Assembly (NCBI RefSeq): GCF_030272615.1
Contig: NC_081413.1
Span: 609,659,209-609,719,208 of the forward strand
Source: Cryptomeria japonica
Taxonomy: Eukaryota; Streptophyta; Pinopsida; Cupressales; Cupressaceae
Direction: 5' to 3'
Length of the DNA stretch: 60,000 bases
How positions within the stretch are numbered: the stretch's first letter is position 1; each line of letters opens with the position of its first letter. The position numbers and the translations under genes are program-made. Shown in pieces: positions 1 to 12,246 of this stretch. The notes beneath the pieces are model-generated. The model was not told the DNA's origin, ran no database searches, and saw nothing but the letters and a program-made list of their open reading frames with translations.

Positions 1-184
1 GGAGCGGAGAGCACGAGCACAGACAGGAGATTCAGAGGCAGATAGTGACACGGATGTTCCTAATGTTGGTGAGCATGGCATGGTGTCACGGGGAGCGGCT
101 ATGGCAGTCGAATCATCCAGGAACTACCTTAGACGCCTTCGCAGGGGGCTGGGGCCGGATGGTGCAGGCTCCTCTGAGCCATAG
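1..184 (+). pseudogene. 3' end of an unidentified reading frame
   Basis: A frame open from base 2 to a TAG at 182-184 gives about 60 residues rich in Ser, Arg and Gly, including SDTDVPNVGEHG and NYLRRLRRGLG. The start lies outside the window. The low-complexity acidic/basic tail, followed by GCCGAGTC-type subterminal repeats, would suit the C-terminus of a hAT-like transposase. No hAT dimerisation motif is visible, so this is a guess and the frame could be chance. Confidence 0.25.
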
Positions 185-500
185 ACTTGTAGTTGTATTT
201 ACCTTTGGTATTTGTATGAAACATTTGATGATGATCATATGATGACATGGATTTTTTATTCCATGAGTTTTGTAATATTGTATACATTTGACAATATTTA
301 TATATCTATGTTTGTTATTTTCTTCAGCTACAATTTGCGTTTATGCTTATGTGATTGATGTATACTTGTGTATGTAATCAAATGAGCCGAGTTTGATGAT
401 GTTATTGTGTCTTTAAGGTGTATTCAATAAAGGGTGCATGAAACAAGTTTTAAATCTTAAAAAATCTCTAAATTTTTTGAGTTTTTCACTTTCCCGAGTC

Positions 501-580
501 CAGCCGAGTCTGGAGCCGAGTCTGACGCCGAGTCCGATTTGGCCTTGCCGAGTCCGAGCCGAGTCCGAGTTTCGTTTCTT
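501..580. repeat. GCCGAGTC short repeats
   Basis: About seven copies of (G)CCGAGTC, variably spaced at 6-17 bases, lie downstream of the reading frame ending at 184. Clusters like this occur as subterminal repeats of DNA transposons, but no terminal inverted repeat was found to prove that here. Confidence 0.5.
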
Positions 581-610
581 TGGTCAAAAGTCTTACTTCA
601 GTGCCGCTAT

Positions 611-734
611 AATGCTCAAGCCCATGGTAAGCTTCATTGCTTGCAAGCCAAAGTGTGGAAATATGTGAAAAGAATGCTCAAGCCCATGGTAAGCTTCATT
701 GCTTGCAAGCCAAAGTGTGGAAATATGTGAAAAG
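611..734. repeat. 62-bp tandem duplication
   Basis: Two essentially identical 62-bp copies, starting AATGCTCAAGCC at 611 and 673, lie head to tail and are followed by a purine-rich GAAAGAAAG run. The near identity implies a recent duplication. No coding function is seen. Confidence 0.9.
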
Positions 735-1197
735 AAAAGAATATCAAGAAAGAATGAAAGAAAGAAAAAGAAAGAAAATCAAAATACTTGGCTTTTGGGT
801 GTGCGGAAATCTCTATAGGTGTACCCCTCAAATCAAAATATAAATCGCTGGAAGTAGAGCAATCTCCGTGAGATTATAGAGATAACCTCGTCGGGGCTAT
901 GGACGCTCGCTAGCAGCGAGCCTCTATCCAAGGATGCATTTGGAGTTAAGACAAAGCACTTAAATTATGCAACTTGCCATGATGGAGCCAAAGAGTCATA
1001 ATGGTCTTTTGAGACGGGAATGAAAGCATTTGCACACACTTATAATTGAAGGATGAAAGATCTTGATACAATTTAGGATTCCTCCTTCCCTTTTGAATGC
1101 CCTTTCGAGCCGGCGGGTAAGTTAGCTATATATAATTAATTTTTGATTCTAAGTTTGAAATGGGTTTTATCCTAGGAATATTCAGGAACATTCCCCT
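735..1197. other. no gene seen
   Basis: A purine-rich GAAAG run (about 735-780) is followed by unrecognised sequence. It includes a short inverted repeat with 7-bp arms at 905-921 and a TATATATAA run near 1125. It ends at the left edge of element A. It may be a remnant of whatever A inserted into. Confidence 0.4.
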
Positions 1198-1854
1198 CGT
1201 GGAGTCGCCATCACACATCGCCCCATTGCAAATGGGGACCCTCTCCTTTCCTGCTTTCTAGGTTTTTTGTTAGTGTCTCGTGGCCTTCCGCTTCAGTTTT
1301 GCCAAGCCTTGCTCAGTTTTGAACGGTTCGAGTCCTAGAGATTGAAAGTTAGTTCTTGTAAGCCAAGTGATAACAGAGTCTAGATAACATCAAAGTGCCT
1401 AGAAAGGCCAACGAACGAAGAACGCAATTGATTTGACAAATTTGGACAACCTTCTATTTTTAGAAAGTTTGCTTTTTTGCTTTTTCCTATTTTTTAGGAA
1501 GTTTCGTTTTTGGCATTTTTAGCCCAATCCCCGATATGGATATTTTTAGAAAATTTTCTCTATTTTTTAGGGATGCCTGCTTTTTTCTTTCTCGGAGTGG
1601 GGACCTAAGGCACTGATACCACTGGCCTACTTTGATCGCGATCAAGAATTTCCAAGTTTTGACCTAAAAAGCTAGGTTCCTACATTTTAGGGGTCATGAT
1701 GCTTCAAATGGTTTGCCTAAGTATGGATTTCAAATTTCAAGTTAATCTGGTTAAAATTGTTAAAATTGTGGAATTTTGAAATTTTCCAAATATTTTTCGT
1801 AAGTCCGGCTAATGAATGATGTTGAGTGTTATGGCAAGTGAAGAAAACTCCGCC

Positions 1855-2700
1855 CAAGGTGCTAATGATGGAGGTGTTCTCAAAGTCCGAACTATGCAAT
1901 GGAGCCATGAAAGTCCGCCCATGATGGTGTGCAAGCCTCTTGAGGCCTTCCAAAAGTTCGCCCTCCTTATGTCTTCAAAGTCTGCCATGCTGGTGGAGAT
2001 GTCATAAAAGTCCGCCTTGGTGAAGTCATTCAAAACTCCGCCCTTGGAGGTAGACTAAAACTCCACCCTTGGAACAAGCCTCTAAAGGTCCGCCAATGGT
2101 GAAGTCTCAAACCTTCGCCCAAGGTGCTAATGATGGAGGTGTCCTCAAAGTTCGCCCTATGCAAGTTGCATACTTCAAAAGTCTGCCATCCTTGAGGCCT
2201 ACCAAAAGTCCGCCATGCTTGAGGTACCTTCAAACTCCACCCTCCTTGGTGTCTCTCCAAAGTCTGCCTTGGTGGTCATAGGTTCCAAAGTCCGCCCTAT
2301 GGAGATGCCTAAAATGTTCGCCCTAGGAGGAAGGCATATGAAGTGAACATGAGAAAGTTCGCCCTACAAGTGGTCTCAAAAGTTCACCTTCCTTCTTAAG
2401 TCTCAAAGTCCGCCATGCTTGACAATGCCTTCAAAGTCCGCCATCCTCAAACATGAAAGAGGAAGTCTAAAACTCCACCCAAGCTATGATGGAGGTAGAA
2501 GAAAAGTCCGCCCTCCTTGGTGACACCTTCAAAGTCCGCCTTACCCATGCATGATCATGATAACCTCTCAAAAGTCCGCCCTAGTCTTGGAAATTGAGGC
2601 AAAGAGAGTCTGCCACCCTTGGAGAAGCCTAAAAACTCTGCCCAAGCATCAAGTTTGAAGTCTCAAAACTCCGCCCTACTCTTGGAAGTCAAACAAAGTC
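1855..2700 (+). repeat. AAGTCCGCC tandem array of element A
   Basis: About 25 degenerate copies of a short unit with core AAAGTCCGCC(C), spaced irregularly at roughly 25-45 bp. They are interleaved with CTTGGTG and TGATGGAGGTG strings. The array has the same relative position, between the 5' end and the gene, as the different arrays of elements B and C. Confidence 0.85.
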
Positions 2701-3763
2701 AACAACAAGTTCAAAATTGAGTTAAGATACAAGTGATGTCACCTGCTAACTGATTTAGAAAGTTAAAAAAAGAGATATTCGAAGATCAATGAGCTAGGAA
2801 ATCAAAATAGAAACTCAAGTTTGTATGAAATTCAAACCATAAATCGAAAGTAGAAAGAAGATATTTGCAGATTGAGGCAATTTTGGACTGAGTTCCAAAT
2901 TAGAAAGTTTCTAGGAAGATGTCTAAAAGATCAAGTTCGGATATATAGACTAAAATCAATTTAGAAACTTGCACAAGTATAAGATTTTCGAACTCGAAGA
3001 GATGACAGCACAACTCAAAATCGAATTGGAAACTTTCTCAAGGTTGAAATTGAACTTAGAAACATGAATTAGATGTATATTTGCGTGTTTCTAATTGTGA
3101 AAACCAACTTCATTACAAATACATTCTTTACTTCTTCATTCTCACACAAGAAGCTCTAACTTTTTGAGCAAGCTAAGGAAAACACTGAGAATTATTTCGC
3201 AGATTGAAGGTCATTTGGAAGAAAAATTTGTAGATTGGAAGTGTTGCAAGGATATCTCTTGAGGGTTGGGTGAGCTTCTTGAGGAATTTTGATTTATCAG
3301 CTTCATTCTTGTCAAAATACTTGCAGATTGTTGGAGTCGAACTAGCTGGTAGAAGGCAGATTCATCAATTTTTCTGAGTTTTCTTAAGACTCCTATTTTC
3401 TAGCCTTATTCTCATTCATTCGAAGGTGAAGTTGGTTTTAAAATGCAGATTTATTGCATTTTTTGAGTTTCCCAGATTCATTGGCAGTGATTTTTATGGA
3501 TTTGTCCAAATTTTCAGTAAGGAGGATCATTTTTAGAATAAATGGAATTGAGAGTTTTGAAGTTATAAAACCTGGTTTTTTTGGATTGCAATCATAAATG
3601 TCCTTTGGTTGGAGGGTTTACATTGGAAAATTCCATTCTCATGGCTAAGTATGAAAATGAAATCAAAGCTCCAAGCACTTAGCCATTCGCAGCCTCGATT
3701 TTCTTTAATCTAAGATCTGATTTCTAACTTAAGCTTCATGTTTATTTGCAAATTTTAGGCACG

Positions 3764-6700
3764 ATGAAGTTCAAAGTAGACAAGGATCCTCCTCCTGAAT
3801 TGAGGATGACCTCAAAATGGAAGAATATCAGCGATACTAACCTTGGGCATATCAATTTGAGGGAGTTCAAGAAGGGGATGTTTGGTTTAGATAACCTTGT
3901 GCCTACCGTGACCACGCGAAAGAAAATGAAGAGTGGCATCGTGCATGCTGCCGGTTTTCTCCCTACCATACAGTGCACAGAGTTGGTAGCTGAGTGTGCT
4001 AGCCATTACAACCCTGTCACTAGGGATATTGTCGCACCAGATGGAAGAGTGTTGGCAAACATCAGCGATGTAGCCATCAGGGAAGCCTTCAGAATTCCAG
4101 AATATCATAATGTTGTGTATGTAACCAAGGATGAAGCTAATCGCATGTATCAAGATCATTTGGAGGAGTATGATGTCATCGTCAATCATTCCTAGCTGGA
4201 CAAGCCAAGGAAAGGTGCCTCCAAACTATAGAGGAAAAGCTTGGTGAGAGCGTACTTCAAAGAGGATATTGGAGATATGATTGTCCTGTTGAACAGGATA
4301 ATGGGTAATCCTCAAGGCGCTCCATTTGAGCCCTGGATGTATTATTTCATAAACAAAATAATGAACGAAGTCAAGATGATAGATTGGGCTCGAATGATAA
4401 GTGATAACTTGGACAGCCAGCTGAAGAATCTAGAAGCGAATAGGACCTTTTTCATGAGCTCATACTTGTTCTTTTCCTTGGCTAGAACCTACAGATACAA
4501 AGGCCTCACCTGCAGAGGGGAAGTGGGAAACAAAGAAAATCAGTTTCCCATCTATGATTGTTATCCCCAGCTTCACATGGAAGAAAAGTTCCATTTCAAA
4601 AGGGTGAATGATACATTTTTGATGCACATCACACAGACACTGCAAGGTGGACGACATCAAAGACTCTCTCAAGAGTTTATGGACATCATAAGTAGATTCG
4701 GATATTGGTATATTCAATACTTGAAGTTCACTTACATCAAAATTCAGGGGTTTTTCGGATCTCTCTATAAGCTCTCAGCTTACCCTACCAACCGAGTTGT
4801 GCTACTAGAGGTTGTGAGGAAATTAGACGGCTATATGACAGTTCAAAGAGATAAGCAGAAGAAGGTCGGAACCTCCTCTCTCACGATTGGAAATGGACTA
4901 GAGACGTGCCCGTCATCACATGCCGTTGCCACTGCACAGAAAGAGTTGGCTTGGTACCCCTTCTACCAGTACAAAGCAAGAAAGAACTTTGATCCATTCC
5001 ATAAGATAAAAAGGGTAGAAGGGATGACATTTGAGCACAAAGCTGATTTGGAAGATTATTGGGCTAACGCAACCGATAGTATCGAAATCAGGAGGAGATT
5101 TTGGTCAAGGATTCCCTTGAGCATGGTAAGAGCAATGGAAGTATTTAGAGTTGCTGATCAAGTAGAATACAGTCTTGAGCTTCAGCAACCAGGCTTTGAG
5201 AAGATGAGGAATGAGCCACTAACCTTGGTTGATTGGTCAGAAGGAGAGAAGATTTGACAGACCTCATGAGGTCGGTGGTCGAATACTCCAAGTGGTGGAC
5301 ATCTGAGAGGACGAAATAATTGAAGCCTAAAGGTGTGGCCCTGACCTATCCTTTAATGGGAGTAGATGACTCTATGTCCTCCAACCCTTGTATCTCTGCA
5401 GGCAATACTCGAAATCCAAAGAGTGTTGGGTCCCGAAAAAGGAAGGAATTAGTTGGAAGCTCTGGAAAGGCCAAGGGAAAGAAAGTTGTCAGGGAGAGAT
5501 GTGAGTCAAAAGAAGGTCATTCCATTCTGAGTGCCGCATCTGCTGTGCCTGATCAAAATACAGTTGAAGAGTAGGAGATGGACACATATATGGTGAATAA
5601 TGAAGTAAGAGTGCCTTCTTCTTTGATTGAAGAAATAATGAGAGAAGTTGTCCAAAGTCCGGACAGGGAACAAGTTTTAAATGCAGCCACAGAAGTTGAA
5701 GAGCCTGAGCCCCTAGTAGTTTTCCTCGATGGTATAGTTACCGGACCAGGAAGGACAGATGATGGATTTGATCAAAATACTATGGAGCAGTCAACCATTC
5801 CTGATTGGTAGAGGGAAAGGATAAGGGCTAAGGTCCCTAAGGGAACCCATTCTGAAGAGAATACATCAGCATTTCTGGCAAAAGTGAACGAACCAGTCAT
5901 AATCAAGCCACCTAAGCCAGCTAGAAAATTCTCTTTGATTCAGAGGAATAGTGCAGGGTTTAGGACAATTCAGGTAATTGTGCCAAAGGAAGGGAAAACT
6001 CGAGACAATATTGCCCCGGAGGATTATAAGATTACTACTATAGAGTTGGGTAAGCCTACTCAGGAGCAAGAAGTCCAGTACTTTGACGACTCTTGCAACG
6101 CCCTCAAGGCAAGGCTAGCCCAAGAGAAGGAGAAAAGAAAGAAGGTTGAAGAAGAGAATCAACAATGGAAGAAATATGTTCTCCATTTAACCAGGCCACT
6201 CAACCATGAGATACCAGTCACCCCTCCGCAACCTCTTCAACAAGATTCAATGAAAGATTACGAGAACATGAAGGGCACATTCACATAGGCTAAGGAATGG
6301 ATTTCAAATGCTAAGACACGTGTTGACATACTTATAGAAAATTTAGTATCAGCACATGAGTCGGCCTCTTCATTGGTCAGCCAAATTCAAGACTTAGCTG
6401 CAAATTGGGAAGATGTTGAAGAAATTCAAGATGAAAACTTCCGCAATTGAAGGTTATCCGAGGTCTGTCAAAACGAAGTTTGGTGGATGCAAGTGTCATA
6501 CAAGTTGGGGATAGATATGACTTTAACACCTGGTATTATGCTTTGGTCACCAAGATTGAAGTCCTAAAGAAATCTAAGACTAAGTGCTTTGAGACAAAGG
6601 AAAGTGTCAGAGAAATTTTGAGTAAGGTGTTTCGTGTAGCATCAGAGATCTGGAAGAAAGAGAGTATACGAGAAAAACACTTGCAGGCAGAGAGCCTGAG

Positions 6701-6968
6701 AGCCAGAATTCAGTCGAGCTTTTTCAAAGACTCGGGGATGATTGATAAGGGCGATCTTTCAAGGATTGCAAGTTTTCTCTTCATTGACGAGAACTTTCTT
6801 GCCCAAGCAGTTGAGTGGGAAGGCATCCTCGCCACATGTACTGATGATGTGGACATCATCGACTTCCAGATTAGCAACTTGCCAAGTGTCACTATGGAAG
6901 AGGTTAGGCTCTTCGTGTCCAGATACACTAAATCTGCAAAAGGGGAAACTGGACACTCACCTCAGTGA
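3764..6968 (+). pseudogene. Decayed copy of the ~1,070-aa element protein (A)
   Basis: Homologous along its whole length to the intact gene at 24730-27951. Shared motifs are SDTNLGHINLREF, GIVHAAGFLPTIQC, VNDTFLMHITQTLQGG, FTYIK and YPTNRVVLLEVVRKL in the N-terminal half; then a charged linker, IPDW, a coiled coil (about 6090-6180) and a C-terminal helical region. Stops at 4193, near 4229, 5572, 5809 and 6286 (all TAG), plus frame changes near 5257-5320 and 6290-6447, break the frame. The 4193 TAG replaces a Trp kept in B and C. The start ATG at 3764 follows TTGCAAATTTTAG, which resembles a splice acceptor, so a 5' UTR intron is possible. The family is unrecognised: no reverse transcriptase, transposase triad or zinc knuckle is visible. 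Confidence 0.8.
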
Positions 6969-7026
6969 CAATAGCAGTTGTGCCACTTGTCACTTTCTCA
7001 TTCTCTCAAACTAATAGAGTTTTGGG

Positions 7027-7117
7027 AAACCCTAATTAGGGTTTGTAGCTTTCAATTTGGGCCCTTGATCACTATTTGATCTCGGTCGTTCATTATTTTT
7101 CTAAAAAACTATATAAG
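7027..7117 (+). promoter_or_regulatory. Inverted telo-box plus TATA box, 3' part of element A
   Basis: A perfect 18-bp palindrome AAACCCTAATTAGGGTTT (7027-7044), made of two facing plant telo-boxes, lies about 65 bp before TATATAAG (7110-7117). The pair is downstream of the protein gene and about 740 bp from the element end, as in B and C. The placement suits an LTR U3/R promoter. Promoter activity is inferred. Confidence 0.6.
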
Positions 7118-7856
7118 GCTACCTCCTCTCATTTGGAGAGTGTGAGGTTTTTGATATATTGTTGCGTGAAGGTCATATTTTCAAATAATATATTGCATGT
7201 GCGCTTTCTCTTAAGGCTTTGTAATCTTTGTTGTTTGAGTGATTAGCATGGTTTCAATTTTCTCAACACTTTAGTTAAAGTTAATTTAGATTTGCTTTCA
7301 TGTTGTTAGAATTGAATGAGGGATTTGATAAGTGTTAAGTGACGGTGTATCTTTGCTCATACTTTTGGTGAGTGGATGATTTCCATTTCATTGTGCAAAG
7401 TTAGTCTGAGCCTATCCTTTGTGCATGCCAATATTTCGATCATAAGCACAAGCCATTGAAGATTGCACCCACTTTGTGTAGTTGTCCTCAGTGTGGCGAA
7501 GCAAAAGTGTGGTTTCCCGAGAGCACCCATTTTATACCGTCTTCAGAATTCGTAGGATTAGATCAGCCTTTTGAAACCCTATCCCTTTTTCCCTTTTTTG
7601 AAAGTCTAAATCCTCGAAAATTCAAAAAAAAAGAGCCTAAAATTGCTAAATCCGTCAAGTCCAAAAGCTTAAAAGACATTTGTCAACGTAAGTCCCCCTT
7701 GATATTTTCAGCAAACACTACCCGAGTAGCTATCCCACTAAAGTCGCTTGTTCGCACATATAGACCTTGGAATCAGTAGTGATTTTTCAGGAGAGGATGG
7801 AATACCTTCGGGTATCTTATTCTAATGTTTGGTAGATGATAAAACAAACACCAACA

Positions 7857-8752
7857 GGACACTCGTTTGCAAGTTGATGTGCCATCTTCCATGCTTCTAG
7901 ACAAGGCGGACTTCAACCTTTGTCTACCATTCCTCTCCTTGGGCGGATTTGTCCTTTGTCTACCATTCTTTCATGTGCTTGGCTGGTCAAACATGGTCTT
8001 CCCTTGAATTTTCATCTTCATGCCACTTTTTCTTCCAAACATCTTCATTCAAATTGTCATGTCCATGTCTGACTTGCCAAGTTCATACCTGGATTATTTG
8101 GAACAAAAGCCCTAATTAGGGTTTTACTTTGCTTTTTACCCTTAAAGACATAATTTTTCAAATCTAAGGACATGGGCACTGATCATATGGCTAACCTTCT
8201 GGAACAAAACCCTAATTAGGGTTCCTCTCTGCTTTTTACACTGAGAGCAAATTTTTCAATTCTAAGAACATGGGTAGCAATAATATGGCTTGAGGATCAA
8301 AACCCTAATTTTGGAAAAAAGCAGAAAAAGCAAAACTACTTTTGTACTTGGAGGCAAAAAATTTCGAATTTGAAGAAATGGGTAGTAATGATATGGCCTG
8401 AGGATCAAAACCCCAATTCCAGAAAAAAGCGAGAAAAACAAAGCCCTTCTTTTTATACTTAGAGACCAAATTTTCAAATTCTGACAACATGGGTAATGAC
8501 CAAATGACCTGAGGAACAAAATCCAGGTTCCACTTTCAAAAAAAAAAAAAAAAATTCCTAAAAAATAAAAAGTTGTCAAAAATGACCCAAAGCAATTGTG
8601 ATCCTCGTCCTTCAAATCTTCTAACAACACTCATACATGATTTTGAACACTTGGCTCGGGATGACCTTAGAAACTCAAACTCTAAACTCTAAATGGACTT
8701 ATGAAACTGCAGAGCTAGGACAAAAGGGCGATGTGTGAAATAGGTTACAACA
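7857..8752 (-). mobile_element. Element D, 5' fragment of the same family
   Basis: Read on the minus strand from 8752, the sequence begins TGTTGTAACC, continues TATTTCACACATCGCCC, and so matches the start of element C almost base for base over the first ~27 positions. The adjacent plus-strand sequence (from 8753) is gypsy reverse transcriptase, so this is a true insertion edge. The fragment contains its own tandem array (8101-8530) and is cut off at the end of element A. Neither the gene nor the CAACA end of D is in the window. Confidence 0.65.
8101..8530 (-). repeat. ~100-bp tandem array of element D with telo-box palindromes
   Basis: Five degenerate units start near 8101, 8202, 8295, 8403 and 8514 (spacing 93-111 bp). 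Each carries GAACAAAACCCTAATT or GATCAAAACCC; the first two hold a complete CCCTAATTAGGG palindrome. The remainder of each unit is ...TTTTTCAAATTCTAAGAACATGGG and similar. Confidence 0.8.
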
Positions 8753-9095
8753 ATCCCCTAGCTCGATAGTTCCCAAGAAAGATGGCAATTGGTGAATGTG
8801 CCCTGATTTATAGGAACTCATTAATTGACCATCAAGGTTAGGTTCCTTATTCAAGTCATTGATGATTGTCAGATAAGCTTTCTAGGGCCAACTTTTTGAC
8901 AAAACTAGATCTCTGCTCTAGCTATCACCAATTCATGTCAAGGAGGATATTCCCAAAAAAACCTTTCAAACTCATGAAGGTCATTATGAATTCTTGGTGA
9001 TGCCTTCTATGCTCCTACCTTCCAAAATTTAATGAAATACAGTGTTCCAAGGCTGCCTCCACAAATTTATTTTGGATTTGTTTGATGACACTCTA
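8753..9095 (+). pseudogene. Ty3/gypsy reverse transcriptase, left part
   Basis: Shifting frames give the gypsy RT series SSSIVPKKDGNW, EDIPKKTF, THEGHYEFLVMP, a degraded NAPTFQNLM and FDDTL, i.e. the region from the RT start to just after the catalytic YxDD-like block. There are many stops and frameshifts. Element D abuts it on the left. A solo LTR splits it at 9095, and the reading resumes at 10695. A relic with no coding capacity. Confidence 0.8.
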
Positions 9096-10694
9096 TGTAA
9101 TGGTCCCTGTCCTTTCTGCGCTTCAAATCTCAGTTTGTGTGGTTTGAAATTTCGTAGAACACTTGACATGCATTCAGCATTGGGACTGTTTTCTGAGTTT
9201 GTTTGTTTTTTGTTTTTTGCTGATTGAAACTTTCAGATTTGCACTCAAAATAGTATGTTAAACATAGGCATGATACTTGCAACATATCATAGAAAATTAA
9301 GGGTTGATAACACAAACTTTTAAAACCTCATAGAACTTGCTCAAGTATTACAAACCAGATATCAATGAACAACTTTCTGGAAATTAGACTAATTTAATTA
9401 GCAGACCTGGAATAGTCTCGCACCATAAAGAATAACACTCAGAAAATCAGACCAGCACTAACTAGGTGTCCAAGATGTCCAGTGCAAATTCTGGAAATGA
9501 TATTTATGTCTCTGAAATAACTCTGAATCCTTAATGGCCACGCTGGAATGTAAGTTTCCCAGTCAATACATCAGCTACTGTGTGTTGGGAAGCCCAGGCG
9601 CTGTTCAAATATAATGGACTGGTACGGTTGAAGTGTGCAGTAGATAATATGAGCCCAGAAACCCTGCCGATTCTCTCCAAATCTGTACCCCCAGCTTGCC
9701 ACTGTGTTCAGCACATGTAAATCCGCCTCTACAGGTGTTACGGCTCAGCCAAGAGGTTGTGCAACCCATAAGTGATGAGTACGGCCAGCTATAAGGAGTG
9801 TGCAACAGCAAACACACTTGGAACCCAAACCTCAATACACAAATCAAACCTTCCAGGCAATGCAACAATGAAACTTCAATGCCAAACTTCTGATTTTACC
9901 TTATTGCTTAAATTAAATTCCCAGACTATGTTTCCCAACAGCGTAGGAATTGCTAGCGAAGAGGGATTTCGTCCTCCAAGCCCTACAATCAGATTCTCCA
10001 GCAAAAATCCTATAGAATAGAAATATAGATCAACCAAGCATGCTCAAGAATGAACTCTTCAATTCATTTTATAAATAACCTTTTCCTTTATTTTATTTCC
10101 CTTTTTTAGTCACCCACTTAAGAGACTCTTTAATAAATATAAAGAAACATTAACTTATGTCTCCCAAGCACCCCTTTATAAAATCACTTTATAAATTAAA
10201 CTTCTTTTTAAGCTCCAAAAATGATCTCTTCATTAAAATAATGAAAATTTGATATGCAAGGTCCTTGTTTTGTGCTTCCAAGATTTAAAACTCCTTCCCC
10301 CGGTTCCGACGAGCTATCACACTAAGGTGCATTTTAAATATTTTAATTTTTTTTTGCAACCTTAGTAAAATACTTAAAATAAACTATTAATGCACCAATT
10401 TGACGAAAATTGTCGAAAAGCATCGGAATCGAAATCTGATCGTACTTGAGTGACCTTGATGAAGAATAATGACGAATGGAGCCAATCGGGTGACTTTCTA
10501 TAAATAGACACTCCCTCCAAGAATCTTGGAGCCCAAACTGAAAGCTAGAAATAACATCTAAAAGCGTCATATGACTCCTCTAAACTAACTGAGCTCACTG
10601 GTAACACCAAATTACCCCCCTAAGCTTGCTGACACAAACCCAGAAAGTTAGCAACAACTGCACTGCTAGAGAAATTGAAAATGGGGACATTACA
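9096..10694 (-). mobile_element. Solo LTR, 1.6 kb, inserted in gypsy RT
   Basis: The segment has inverted ends TGTAATGGTCCC and GGGGACATTACA. It is flanked by CTCTA (9091-9095) and CTTTA (10695-10699), a 4/5 target duplication, and the gypsy reading frame continues across it. On the minus strand the start TGTAATGTCCCC and an internal GAAATAAAATAAAG...TTCATTCTTGA region resemble the LTRs of element F, so the minus orientation is preferred. No internal region or second LTR is present. Small reading frames inside it (for example 9772-10020) are taken as chance. Confidence 0.75.
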
Positions 10695-12246
10695 CTTTAA
10701 CTTGTAGTTGTACTTGGGCTGTTCATCAAAGACATGGAGATATCTCACAAAATTTTAAAGCATCATTCCTTTTTCACCAATCTCTAAGTGTGCCTTTTGA
10801 GTGCAACAAGTAGAATATCTAGGCCAAATTGTTTTGCAAGAGGAAGCGTAGGTCAATCTAAAAAATATTGAGGCAATGCAAGTGTGACCTAAACCCAAAT
10901 CCATCAAGGATTTAAGAGGTTTCTTAGGCTTGACTAGCTATTACCAGAAACTTTTCCACAACTGTGGTAAAATTGTAGGACTTTTGACAAAATTACTAGA
11001 AAATAAATTTATTTGTTTGGACTATAGAAGCTAAAATGGCCCTCCTTGTACTCAACGCTACCATGAGTTGCGCTCACATTTTGGCTATGATGCCTCAAGG
11101 ACAAGTATGGGTATTGTTTTGATACAAGAGGGCTGGCCACTTACCTCCACAAGAAAACAACTAACAAGGTATATGAAAAAGAGACGATAGCTATTTTGCA
11201 TGTTGTTCAGCAATGGTGTTGGGCCACACTTCCAAATATAAACTTATCATCAGAGGTTAAAATATTTTTGCAACAAAGGGTGTGGTTGAATACAATGCTT
11301 GGCTATTATTATGAGATCATTTTTTAAGAAAGGCAAAGAGAATGTTGTGGTTGATGCACTTTCATACAAATATTAAGAGGAAGGATGCTAATACCGAACT
11401 GGATGGAAGAGGATATTGAGGAAAGGATAGCTGATCCCAAATCTAGGATATTATATGTCATTTGGAACAAGATCCTCAATTAGTGTCGAGGTTTCAATGG
11501 TAGGGACAAGCACTAAAATATCATGACTATGTTTACTTATGTCTCTACTCCCAACTCAAGCCTTGCTCAAAGAACTTCATTCCTCCTCCACTACAAGTCA
11601 CTTTGGTTTTCGGAAGATATATGAGCATGTCAACATCTTAAAAGATGTACTTAACCAAGATGTGAAAACCTTCACGGCCACATTTGATGTGTGCCAACGT
11701 AAGAAAGGGAAGACAATCAAACTTTTACAAACTTTAAAACCCCTTCCTATTCCGAACATGGCTTGGTAAGATATTTATATGAATATCATTATTAGGTTTC
11801 CCAACTTGGGAAGATAACAAATCATTTTGGTCATTGTTGACCATCTAACTAATATGCTCATTTTTGTGCCTTACTCACCCTTACACGGCTATTGTCATAG
11901 CACAACACTTCTTCGACACACACTTCAAGATTCATGGGGTGCCCTAGTCCATTGTTAATGATCATGATACTACTTTGACAATCATTGTGGATTAAATTGT
12001 CTATGGGCTGGAAAATGGCTATAGTAAGCATAAATTGCTTGAAAATTTTCCCAAACAACAATGTGTAGCTTGGAACACTTGCACTTAGTGACCCCAATAG
12101 GTGAGATCTTCCACACACAACATCAAGCAAAGTTTTCTTCCTCAAACTTGCAAAGCTATGACTGCTCATAAGATGTTATCATCCAAAGCATGAGTTTATA
12201 AAAATGATTGATAGGAACATAGCAACTTGGCTGCAAAACCGGATCC
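10695..12246 (+). pseudogene. Ty3/gypsy RT thumb, RNase H and integrase remnant
   Basis: Pieces in all three frames spell the gypsy order. VEYLGQIVLQEEA and IKDLRGFLGLTSYYQKLF are the RT connection; SMGIVLIQEGWPLTSTRKQL and KGKENVVVDALS are RNase H. LLKELHSSSTTSHFGF ... CQRKKGK ... LKPLPIPNMAW (11539-11769) is the integrase zinc-binding region. LVIVDHLTN and YTAIVIAQHFFDTHFKIHGVP belong to the integrase core with its DHDT block. Stops and frameshifts are frequent. It continues the 8753-9095 part and is ended by element B. Confidence 0.85.

Larger units (their letters stand above)
1198..7856 (+). mobile_element. Element A of the ORF-bearing 6-7 kb family
   Basis: The left end, about 1198, aligns with the starts of elements B and C: CGTGGAGTCGCC, then CACACATCGCCCC and an ATTGCAAAT hairpin loop. 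The right end is ...CACCAACA at 7856, followed by GG as in B and C. Inside are a tandem CCGCC-type array (1855-2700), a decayed protein gene (3764-6968), an inverted telo-box (7027-7044), a TATA box (7110-7117) and a terminal segment of about 740 bp. No clear target-site duplication is visible (CCCCT left, GGACA right), so the left boundary may be off by several bases or the flank may have changed. A lies next to fragment D. Confidence 0.7.

Noticed and set aside
1198-1215. GTGGAGTCGCCA at the start of A equals the 3' end of a plant tRNA-Arg with CCA, so its complement could be a primer-binding site for a minus-strand element whose LTR would be unit A
   Set aside because: Element C has its own TGTTGTGACC start there with a perfect target duplication immediately outside, and B and C do not keep the tRNA match. 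The A match is taken as chance, though a link to an ancestral PBS cannot be excluded.
8262-8630. 122-codon Phe/Leu-rich minus ORF resembling a membrane protein
   Set aside because: It is the complement of the A-rich tandem array of element D; the hydrophobic pattern follows from poly-A and TTC repeats.
9605-10020. Small ORFs on both strands in the 9.6-10 kb region
   Set aside because: They lie inside a delimited solo LTR and have no domain or conserved partner.
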